From NCBI GenBank assembly GCA_934359535.1, contig CAKRLN010000162.1:1-5438 (forward strand): 5,438 nt of DNA. The letters are read 5' to 3'. Of this stretch, positions 1 through 5,438 are shown in pieces (the first letter of the stretch is position 1; every line of letters starts with the position of its first letter). Made by a program: the position numbers and the translations under genes. The DNA comes from an uncultured Lachnospiraceae bacterium (GTDB lineage Bacteria > Bacillota > Clostridia > Lachnospirales > Lachnospiraceae). The notes below the pieces were generated by a model. It saw only the letters and a program-made list of their open reading frames with translations, made no database searches and was not told where the DNA came from.

Positions 1-2
1 GC

Positions 3-22
3 CGAACTGCATGAGCAGTTCG
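3..22. repeat. Perfect 8-bp hairpin, left-edge palindrome cluster
   Basis: The arms CGAACTGC and GCAGTTCG are perfect reverse complements around the four-base loop ATGA. No T-run follows, so this is not a standard intrinsic terminator. It shares the core CTGCAT...GCAG with the hairpin at 36-65, which suggests the two are related copies of one palindromic element or parts of one folded RNA. Its function is unknown, and the left edge of the window cuts off its context. Confidence 0.6.
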
Positions 23-35
23 TGTGCATCAACTT

Positions 36-65
36 GTTGTAATCTGCATTTGTGCAGATTGCAAC
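36..65. repeat. 13-bp hairpin, left-edge palindrome cluster
   Basis: The 13-base arms (36-48 and 53-65) pair fully apart from one T-G wobble (40/61), around the loop TTTG (49-52). The inner eight pairs, AATCTGCA with TGCAGATT, are perfect. The shorter palindromes CAACTTGTTG (30-39) and GCAACCGTTGC (61-71) flank it and would compete with its outer stem, so alternative folds are possible. No T-tract follows. It could be a dispersed palindromic repeat, the 3' end of an upstream transcript, or part of a leader RNA; the sequence does not decide between these. Confidence 0.6.
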
Positions 66-143
66 CGTTGCCAGCGATGAGCAGCGAGAGCGTGCCTGCT
101 GTTATTTGTGCTTACAGTACATGTATTCGTAAATTTAGGAGAG

Positions 144-167
144 TTTCGCAATTACCTAATTACGAAA
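144..167. promoter_or_regulatory. Inverted repeat, candidate operator of the metal ATPase gene
   Basis: Two 11-base arms, TTTCGCAATTA and TAATTACGAAA, are separated by CC and match at 10 of 11 positions (mismatch at 149/162). The element ends 19 bases before the ATPase start codon and just upstream of its ribosome binding site, where a bound repressor could block transcription. The 11-2-11 layout resembles the roughly 12-2-12 operators of ArsR/SmtB/CadC metal sensors, though the typical TGAA half-site core is absent. The TCG/ATTACGA ends also recall Zur boxes, but the centre is longer than the usual Zur spacing. The upstream promoter is weak at best (TTGTGC 106-111, 18 bases, TAAATT 130-135). 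No regulator gene is visible in the window. Confidence 0.45.
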
Positions 168-186
168 AAGCAGGGAAGGAGAAGCT

Positions 187-2055
187 ATGACGAAGAAGCA
201 GAAAAAGGTATTGTACCGTATTATTGCGGCAGCTATTGTCCTTGTGATCGCGGCATTGATACCGGAAGGCACGATCGTGCGTCCGGTCGTATTTCTGATT
301 TCCTATGTGATCATCGGATACGATATTTTAAAAAAGGCAGTTCTTGGAATTATCCATGGGCAGGTATTTGATGAGAACTTTCTGATGGCGGTTGCAACGG
401 TTGGTGCGATTGGATTACAGGAATTTGCAGATGGAACTGCGGTTATGCTGTTTTATCAGATCGGTGAGCTGTTTCAGGGCTATGCGGTTGGAAAGAGTAG
501 AAAGAGCATTACAGCACTGATGGATATCCGTCCGGATTATGCCAATGTGGAGGAGAATGGAGAACTGGTACAGGTTGATCCGGATGATGTGGAGATTGGA
601 ACGATCATCACGGTGCTTCCGGGAGAAAAAGTGCCGATCGATGGCGAGATCGTGGAGGGAAGCTCACAGCTTAATACGAGCGCATTGACCGGAGAAAGCG
701 TGCCAAGAGAAGCAGCTTTAGGCGATGAGGTAATAAGCGGCTGTGTCAATATGACAGGACTCTTACGTATCCGCACGACAAAGGAATTTGATGAGTCAAC
801 GGTATCGAAGATCCTTGATCTTGTGGAAAATTCTGCAATGAAAAAGGCAAAGACCGAGAATTTTATCACAAAATTTGCAAAATATTATACACCGCTTGTC
901 TGTCTTGCAGCACTTCTTCTGGCATTCTTACCACCACTTGCGAATCTGCTGTTTCTTGGAAATCCGGCAGGCTGGTCGACCTGGATCATCCGTGCACTGA
1001 CATTCCTTGTTATCAGCTGCCCGTGTGCACTTGTAATCTCAATTCCACTCAGCTTTTTTGGCGGAATTGGCGGAGCATCAGCAAAGGGAATCCTTGTAAA
1101 AGGTTCAAACTATTTAGAGGCACTTGCAGAGACAAAATATGTTGTTTTTGATAAGACCGGAACACTGACAAAGGGTGTGTTTGAGGTGACAGAGATTGCT
1201 CCGGCTGAAGGAATAACGAAAGAGCAGCTTTTGGAATATGCAGCATATGCAGAGAACTATTCCAATCATCCGATCAGCAAGAGCATAAAAACGGCCTATG
1301 CAAAAGAAATTGATGCATCGCGTGTCAGCGATGTGGAAGAGATCGGAGGACATGGTGTAACGGCGAAGGTCGATGGAAGAGCGGTTGCAGCCGGAAATGT
1401 AAAGCTTATGAAAAAGCTTGGACTTTCCTATGCCAAGCCGAAAAATGCGGGAACGGAAATTCATGTTGCAGTGGATGGAAGCTATGCCGGTTATATTCTG
1501 ATCTCGGATGTTGTAAAAGAGCATTCTGTGGATGCAATTTCAGGATTAAAACGAAGCGGAATCAAAACGGTTATGCTGACTGGAGATTCGAAGCGTGTGG
1601 CAGAGCATGTGGCCTCACAGCTTGGCGTGGATGTGGTAAAGAGTGAGCTGCTTCCGGCAGATAAGGTTGACGAGGTGGAGAAGCTTCTTGCTAAGAAGAA
1701 TCCGAAGGAGAAGCTTGCCTTTGTCGGAGACGGTATCAATGATGCACCGGTGCTGTCGAGAGCGGATCTTGGCATTGCAATGGGTGCGATGGGATCTGAC
1801 GCAGCCATTGAGGCTGCGGATATTGTTCTGATGGATGACGATCCGGCAAAGATTGCGCTTGCAATGCGCATTTCCAGAAAAACACTGCGGATTGTCTATG
1901 AAAACATTGTGTTTGCACTTGTGATCAAGGCGTTATGTCTGGTGTTTGGTGCACTTGGAATTGCTAATATGTGGTGGGCGATTTTTGCAGATGTCGGCGT
2001 TATGGTACTTGCTGTCCTCAATGCGACAAGGGCACTGCGTGTAGCTGATCTGTAA
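187..2055 (+). CDS. P1B-type heavy-metal-exporting ATPase (Cd/Zn/Pb type), no HMA domain
   Basis: A membrane pump that uses ATP to expel soft divalent metals, probably Zn2+, Cd2+ or Pb2+. The core motifs are present: TGES 168-171 (actuator domain), the membrane metal site CPC 278-280, the phosphorylated Asp322 in DKTGTLT, the P1B-specific His361-Pro362, and GDGIND 514-519. Lys581 in the penultimate helix and Asp602 in ADVG of the last helix match the Zn/Cd/Pb subgroup rather than copper pumps. About eight membrane helices are seen: near 10-26, 31-50, 64-82, 84-100, 232-256, 266-290, 572-590 and 595-612. At 622 residues it is shorter than ZntA-like pumps because the N-terminus goes almost straight into the first helix, with no CxxC metal-binding domain; such short forms are known in Clostridia. 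The start is set by GGGAAGGAG at 173-181, five bases before ATG. The inverted repeat at 144-167 may mediate metal control. Function is well supported, exact metal less so. Confidence 0.93.
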   Translation: MTKKQKKVLYRIIAAAIVLVIAALIPEGTIVRPVVFLISYVIIGYDILKKAVLGIIHGQVFDENFLMAVATVGAIGLQEFADGTAVMLFYQIGELFQGYAVGKSRKSITALMDIRPDYANVEENGELVQVDPDDVEIGTIITVLPGEKVPIDGEIVEGSSQLNTSALTGESVPREAALGDEVISGCVNMTGLLRIRTTKEFDESTVSKILDLVENSAMKKAKTENFITKFAKYYTPLVCLAALLLAFLPPLANLLFLGNPAGWSTWIIRALTFLVISCPCALVISIPLSFFGGIGGASAKGILVKGSNYLEALAETKYVVFDKTGTLTKGVFEVTEIAPAEGITKEQLLEYAAYAENYSNHPISKSIKTAYAKEIDASRVSDVEEIGGHGVTAKVDGRAVAAGNVKLMKKLGLSYAKPKNAGTEIHVAVDGSYAGYILISDVVKEHSVDAISGLKRSGIKTVMLTGDSKRVAEHVASQLGVDVVKSELLPADKVDEVEKLLAKKNPKEKLAFVGDGINDAPVLSRADLGIAMGAMGSDAAIEAADIVLMDDDPAKIALAMRISRKTLRIVYENIVFALVIKALCLVFGALGIANMWWAIFADVGVMVLAVLNATRALRVADL

Positions 2056-2078
2056 AAACAGGAATTGTATATTTTTTC

Positions 2079-2108
2079 TTGACGAAAGTGGCAGAAATAC
2101 CGTAAAGT
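2079..2108 (+). promoter_or_regulatory. Possible sigma-A promoter before the PsiE-like gene
   Basis: TTGACG (2079-2084) matches five of six -35 bases. An 18-base spacer leads to TAAAGT (2103-2108), matching four of six -10 bases. It lies in the 96-base gap between the ATPase stop codon and the next start. No terminator hairpin is seen in this gap, so the downstream gene could also be read through from the ATPase promoter. The -10 match is modest. Confidence 0.35.
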
Positions 2109-2151
2109 AAAGAGGGGAAAAGAGAAGAAGTGTAACGGTAAGGAGACACAA

Positions 2152-2757
2152 ATGAAAGAAAAAATACGGATTTTTATACAGGAATCAGCAACCTATGTGG
2201 AGCTGTTTATTTCAGGCATCCTCTGCCTTGTGATTGTGGCACTTGTTGTAAAAATGGTGGTGCTTGGAGTACCACAGATCTGGACCGAGACAGGAGAGCT
2301 TGATTACTTTTTAAAGCAGGCAATGACGCTTGCAATTGGAATTGAGTTTGTGAAAATGCTTTGTCTGCATACGCCGGAATCCATTATCGAGGTACTGCTT
2401 TTTGCGATCGCAAGGCAGATGGTTGCAGAGCATACCTCGATGATTGAAACAGCAACCGGTGTTATTGCGATCGCCGGACTGTTTGCGATCCGCAAATTTC
2501 TGTTCTGCCGGTTTGATGAGACGGAGCGCATAATCTGCCGCGGCAGCCAGCATGTGAGACATACGAACCGCATTGCAGGAATCAGAATCCCTGGTGACGG
2601 GGAACGTCTGCTCAGGGAGGTAATCTCAGAAGATCTTGCGAAGGAGAACCGCAACATTACAATCGGTGCATGTGTGTACTACAGTGATTATGCACTCCGT
2701 GTTGACAATATCAAAGATGGTGTGATCACCCGCGTCGAAGTGATCAAATCTATCTGA
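2152..2757 (+). CDS. PsiE-like four-helix membrane protein with C-terminal soluble domain
   Basis: A 201-residue membrane protein of unknown function. The first ~117 residues resemble the phosphate-starvation-inducible PsiE family: four hydrophobic segments near 17-39, 53-72, 77-92 and 97-117, an IEF motif at 64-66 in the second, and AIARQMVAEH (85-94), which parallels the ARG-x-x-(V)-(D/E)-H pattern of PsiE. The remaining ~84 residues are soluble and predicted cytosolic, with RIPGDGERLLREVISEDL at 145-162 and ALRVDNIKDGVITRVEVI at 181-198. PsiE proteins are normally about 130-150 residues, so this tail is an addition. AGGAG at 2141-2145, six bases before ATG, sets the start. It follows the metal ATPase on the same strand and is closed by the terminator at 2813-2848. 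The family match is from remembered patterns, and PsiE itself has no known biochemical activity, so no role is assigned. A link to metal or phosphate stress is only an inference from context. Confidence 0.75.
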   Translation: MKEKIRIFIQESATYVELFISGILCLVIVALVVKMVVLGVPQIWTETGELDYFLKQAMTLAIGIEFVKMLCLHTPESIIEVLLFAIARQMVAEHTSMIETATGVIAIAGLFAIRKFLFCRFDETERIICRGSQHVRHTNRIAGIRIPGDGERLLREVISEDLAKENRNITIGACVYYSDYALRVDNIKDGVITRVEVIKSI

Positions 2758-2812
2758 ATTTTCATAAATGAAAATAGATTTTTAATCCGAATAAAATTAT
2801 AAAATAATTTAG

Positions 2813-2848
2813 AATTGCCAGTTGCTATGCAGCTGGTAATTTTTTTTT
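2813..2848 (+). terminator. Rho-independent terminator after the PsiE-like gene
   Basis: A 13-pair stem (2813-2825 with 2829-2841, including two G-T wobbles) closes a TAT loop, and T residues run through 2848. It lies about 55 bases after the PsiE-like stop codon and should end transcription from the ATPase/PsiE-like side. It separates that unit from the GH43 operon. The A-rich left flank of the stem is not long enough to argue for a strongly bidirectional terminator. Confidence 0.88.
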
Positions 2849-2878
2849 GGAACAGAAAATAAGTATATTTTTGGAACA
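2844..2878. repeat. Direct repeat TTTTTGGAACA, 24-base period
   Basis: An identical 11-base sequence occurs at 2844-2854 and 2868-2878. The first copy overlaps the terminator T-tract, so part of the match is the T-run. The shared GGAACA makes a regulator site possible, upstream of the GH43 promoter, but chance in AT-rich DNA is a fair alternative. Confidence 0.4.
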
Positions 2879-2985
2879 TCACATGTAAATTGCGCGTTTT
2901 TTTCTTATTGACATGGCAAAAGTGCTAAAAACTGGTGTAATAAATTGTGGATATTGCCAAAACTGAACAATGAACCGTAAAATGA

Positions 2986-3013
2986 TTGAAAAAAAATAGA
3001 AAAACAGTATAAT
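2986..3013 (+). promoter_or_regulatory. Sigma-A promoter of the GH43 operon
   Basis: TTGAAA (2986-2991) is followed after 16 bases by a perfect TATAAT (3008-3013). Transcription would start near 3020, giving a leader of about 45 bases before the GH43 start at 3065. This is the best promoter match in the window. No CcpA (cre) site or AraR-type palindrome was recognised around it. Confidence 0.7.
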
Positions 3014-3064
3014 TTAGATATGGTTAAAATAATTTATAATAACATAAAAGAAAGATGAGAGATT

Positions 3065-4015
3065 ATGGAAAAAGAATTAAAGTTTAATGAGCCGTGGATT
3101 TTACAGCGTGCAGATCCTTACGTATATCTTGGACCGGATGGCTGGTATTATTTCACAGCGTCTGTGCCTGCCTATGACCGGATCGTTTTGCGCCGGGCAA
3201 AGGATATTGCAGGATTGAAGGATGCAGAAGAGATCACCGTTTGGACGAAGCATGAGAGTGGGCCGATGAGCGAGCATATCTGGGCACCGGAGCTCCATTA
3301 TCTGATGGGAAAATGGTACATTTATTTTGCCGGAGGAGAAAAGGAGGACGTCTGGAAGATCCGTCCATATGTATTGGAATGTCAAGGACAGGATCCAATT
3401 TCCGATACATGGGAAGAAAAAGGCAAAATGCAGCGCGCGGATGAAGATGAGTTCTCCTTTGAAGCATTTTCCCTGGATGCAACGGTATTTGAAGATGGAG
3501 GAAATTATTATTACGTCTGGGCGGAAAAGACCGGTGTTGGAAAGCAGATTTCGAATCTGTACATTGCACAGATGGAGACACCGTATAAATTAAAGACGGT
3601 GCAGGTATTGCTTACGACTCCGGATTATGACTGGGAACGGATCGGCTTCTGGGTAAACGAGGGGCCAGCGGTTGTTAAGCACAATGGAAAACTGTTTTTA
3701 ACCTATTCTGCGAGTGATACCGGACCGGCATACTGTATGGGCATGCTGACAGCTCAAAGTGGAAGTGATCTGTTAGATCCGCTGTCATGGAAAAAGGAGC
3801 GTTATCCGGTTTTAAAAACGGATGAACAGATGGGGATTTATGGACCGGGGCATAATTCTTTCACTAAGGATGAAAATGGGGAGGACATTATGGTGTACCA
3901 TGCAAGAACGGAGGCAAAGATCGAGGGGAATCCGCTCTATAACCCAAACCGTCATGCACATCTGATGAAGATCCGCTGGTCTGATGAGGGAACACCGGTA
4001 TTTTCTTATCAATAA
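3065..4015 (+). CDS. Cytosolic family 43 glycoside hydrolase (arabinofuranosidase/exo-arabinanase-like)
   Basis: A 316-residue single-domain GH43 five-bladed propeller enzyme that probably releases L-arabinose (or possibly xylose) from plant oligosaccharides. The expected inverting catalytic residues are visible: Asp17 in RADPYV (general base), Asp138 in SLDAT (pKa modulator) and Glu199 in VNEGP (general acid). WAPELH (73-78) and GPGHNSF (260-266, His263) are further GH43 landmarks, and YHAR lies at 278-281. There is no signal peptide, and the catalytic Asp is only 17 residues from the start, so the protein is complete and cytosolic. The start has only a weak ribosome site (GATGAGAG at 3054-3061, three bases before ATG), but no later Met would keep the catalytic Asp. 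It leads an operon with the lipoprotein arabinanase 30 bases downstream, which suggests it trims imported arabino-oligosaccharides. The family is secure; substrate and subfamily are inferred. Confidence 0.9.
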   Translation: MEKELKFNEPWILQRADPYVYLGPDGWYYFTASVPAYDRIVLRRAKDIAGLKDAEEITVWTKHESGPMSEHIWAPELHYLMGKWYIYFAGGEKEDVWKIRPYVLECQGQDPISDTWEEKGKMQRADEDEFSFEAFSLDATVFEDGGNYYYVWAEKTGVGKQISNLYIAQMETPYKLKTVQVLLTTPDYDWERIGFWVNEGPAVVKHNGKLFLTYSASDTGPAYCMGMLTAQSGSDLLDPLSWKKERYPVLKTDEQMGIYGPGHNSFTKDENGEDIMVYHARTEAKIEGNPLYNPNRHAHLMKIRWSDEGTPVFSYQ

Positions 4016-4045
4016 GGAACAGAAAAATCAGAATAGGAGAAAGGC

Positions 4046-5438
4046 ATGAAAAAGAGACTGGTATTGTTACTTGGGGTATTGACACTTACCACAGGAATTT
4101 TTGCTGGCTGTGGAAAAGAGACAGTCAATGAGGCTTCCCTGGATGAGATCGAAAAAGGGGGATTTACGGTTGCTGCATCCTGTCATGATCCGCAGATCTG
4201 CGTCGGGGAGGATGGAAATTATTATATGTTTGGCAGCCATATGGTTGGAGCGGTAGCGGAGGATCTGCGCAAATTCAACTATTTTGCAAACGGTGTGGAT
4301 GCGTCCAATCCGCTGTTTGACAATCTGCTGGGCGGTGATGACGCGGCATTTTCCTTCGTCGGGAAAAATACAGATGACAGCTATTCGGTCTGGGCTCCGG
4401 ATGTCAGCTGGAATGAGACGATGGGAAAATACGTCATGTATTTTTGCACGACATCTTCTTATATTAAGTCGAATATCTGTTTTGCAACGGCAGATAAGAT
4501 CGAGGGACCGTATACGTATCAGGACACGATCCTGTATTCGGGTTATGGACAATCCGATGCAGACAAGACGAATCTTTCTGAGGTGCTCGGTGCAGATGCC
4601 GATATCAGCAGATATTTCGAGTATGGCGGCTACAACAATAAGGAATGGCCGAACTGCATTGATCCGTCCACGTTTACCGACGCGGATGGAAAGCTCTGGA
4701 TGGTATACGGATCGTGGTCTGGAGGCATTTTTGTGCTGGAGCTTGATCCGGCAACCGGTTATCCGATCCATCCTGTGACCGATGAAGCGGGCGGAGTGGA
4801 TGCATATTATGGAACACGGATTGCCGGAGGCGGACATCATTCGATCGAGGGACCATATATCCAGTATGATGCGGATACGGGATATTATTATCTGTTTGTT
4901 TCCTATGGAAATCTGACGAGTGATGGCGGTTACCAGGTGCGCCAGTTCCGCAGTGAAAATCCGGATGGACCGTATGTTGATGCAGCAGGACAGACACTTT
5001 TGGATCAGGATGACCATTTTAATTATGGACTGAAGATGATGGGAAATTATACGTTTCCAAGCCTGAATTATACTTATATGGCACCAGGCGGGGAATCCGG
5101 TTTCCTTGATTCAGATGGAAAATATTATCTGGTCTACCATACCAGGTTTGATGACGGACAGGAATACCATGAGCCACGTGTACATCAGATGTTCCAGACG
5201 GAAAATGGATGGTTCACAGAAGCACCGTTTGCAACGATGGGCGAAACCTTACGGGAAGACGGCTACAAGGCTTCGGAAGTTCAGGGAACCTATTATATTG
5301 TTGACCATGGAACGGATATCAGCGATAAGATCCGGGAGGCAGAGGCTTGTACGCTTACAAAGGATGGAACGCTTTCCGGAGAAGAATTAAACGGAACCTT
5401 TTCGATAAAAGAAGGAACGGATTACATCACACTTACCA
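4046..5438 (+). CDS. Lipoprotein GH43 endo-arabinanase, 3' end beyond window
   Basis: An extracellular, membrane-anchored enzyme that probably cuts alpha-1,5-linked arabinan. The 464 residues seen begin with a lipoprotein signal peptide: MKKR, a hydrophobic stretch, and the lipobox FAGC with lipidated Cys22 (Phe at -3 is tolerated but less usual than Leu). The propeller follows from about residue 41, with candidate catalytic residues Asp48 in CHDPQ, Asp206 in CIDPS and Glu268 in SIEGPY. WAPD (116-119), YHTRF with His365 (likely metal ligand), and RVHQMF followed by a GW and AP pattern match the Bacillus Abn2-type arabinanases. From about residue 420 a C-terminal beta-rich domain of the GH43_C kind begins (KDGTLSGEELNGTFSI) and is cut by the window edge; by comparison with Abn2 only a few tens of residues are likely missing. 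AGGAGA at 4035-4040 sets the start. It is cotranscribed with the GH43 gene 30 bases upstream. Arabinan as substrate is inferred from family resemblance. Confidence 0.88.
   Translation, partial: MKKRLVLLLGVLTLTTGIFAGCGKETVNEASLDEIEKGGFTVAASCHDPQICVGEDGNYYMFGSHMVGAVAEDLRKFNYFANGVDASNPLFDNLLGGDDAAFSFVGKNTDDSYSVWAPDVSWNETMGKYVMYFCTTSSYIKSNICFATADKIEGPYTYQDTILYSGYGQSDADKTNLSEVLGADADISRYFEYGGYNNKEWPNCIDPSTFTDADGKLWMVYGSWSGGIFVLELDPATGYPIHPVTDEAGGVDAYYGTRIAGGGHHSIEGPYIQYDADTGYYYLFVSYGNLTSDGGYQVRQFRSENPDGPYVDAAGQTLLDQDDHFNYGLKMMGNYTFPSLNYTYMAPGGESGFLDSDGKYYLVYHTRFDDGQEYHEPRVHQMFQTENGWFTEAPFATMGETLREDGYKASEVQGTYYIVDHGTDISDKIREAEACTLTKDGTLSGEELNGTFSIKEGTDYITLT

Larger units (their letters stand above)
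2758..3064. other. AT-rich intergenic region between two transcription units
   Basis: This 307-base gap has no supported gene. In order it holds a weak AT-only palindrome directly after the PsiE-like stop (2758-2775, ATTTTCAT/ATGAAAAT), the terminator at 2813-2848, a direct repeat TTTTTGGAACA (2844-2854 and 2868-2878), an isolated TTGACA (2908-2913) with no good -10 partner, and the promoter at 2986-3013. The base composition is much more AT-rich than the flanking genes, as expected of Clostridial intergenic DNA. Confidence 0.8.

Noticed and set aside
1..42. Possible last 13 codons of an upstream gene (ending AELHEQFVCINLL, stop at 40-42)
   Set aside because: Too short to support a gene, and it overlaps the hairpin at 3-22; the flanking sequence to the left would decide.
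2..190. Open + frame running from the left edge and overlapping the ATPase start as ATGA
   Set aside because: The translation is Cys/Ser-rich with no recognised pattern, crosses both hairpins and the inverted repeat, and has no ribosome site; it is probably chance.
108..371. 87-codon frame with a GTG start overlapping the ATPase start
   Set aside because: It overlaps the ATPase in another frame, has no ribosome site and no domain.
2402..2413. Palindrome TTGCGATCGCAA, with a second GCGATCGC at 2467-2474
   Set aside because: Both lie in coding DNA of the PsiE-like gene and reflect Ala/Ile codons; the cyanobacterial HIP1 resemblance is not meaningful here.
2908..2943. TTGACA followed by TAATAA as a promoter
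   Set aside because: The spacing is 24 bases, too long for sigma-A; the promoter at 2986-3013 is far better.
4648..4659. Exact 12-base repeat of GCCGAACTGCAT, also at 1-12
   Set aside because: About one 12-base match is expected by chance in a window this size, and the similarity stops at once on both sides; the second copy is ordinary arabinanase coding sequence.
4067..5017. Long antisense open frame (316 codons) across the arabinanase gene
   Set aside because: It lies fully inside a well-supported GH43 lipoprotein gene, has an Ile/Arg-rich composition with no recognisable domain, and its openness follows from codon bias on the sense strand.

Overview
The window looks like chromosomal DNA from a low-to-mid GC, Gram-positive anaerobe of the Clostridia, most likely a gut Lachnospiraceae (Roseburia/Agathobacter-like). 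This is an inference from AGGAG-type ribosome binding sites, sigma-A-like promoters, AT-rich intergenic DNA, and the pairing of a cadmium/zinc-type ATPase with GH43 arabinan-degrading enzymes. No marker gene here fixes the taxon. All four supported genes lie on the + strand.

Positions 1-186 hold no convincing gene. The first ~70 bases are packed with short palindromes, two of them strong hairpins. A near-perfect inverted repeat at 144-167 sits just ahead of the first gene and is a good operator candidate. A P1B-type metal-exporting ATPase follows (187-2055); it is complete but lacks an N-terminal metal-binding (HMA) domain. After 96 bases with a possible promoter comes a 201-residue PsiE-like four-helix membrane protein with an added C-terminal soluble domain (2152-2757). 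A clear Rho-independent terminator (2813-2848) closes this metal/membrane-protein unit.

A second transcription unit starts from a strong-looking promoter at 2986-3013. It encodes a cytosolic single-domain GH43 glycosidase (3065-4015) and, 30 bases later, a lipoprotein GH43 endo-arabinanase (4046 to beyond the window end). The likely division of labour is that the anchored arabinanase cuts arabinan outside the cell and the cytosolic GH43 enzyme trims imported oligosaccharides. No transporter or regulator for this pathway is visible in the window.

I see no RNA gene of a known class, CRISPR array, transposase, integrase or attachment site. The most unusual features are the palindrome cluster at the left edge and the C-terminal domain of the PsiE-like protein. 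Neither is sufficient to claim a new system.
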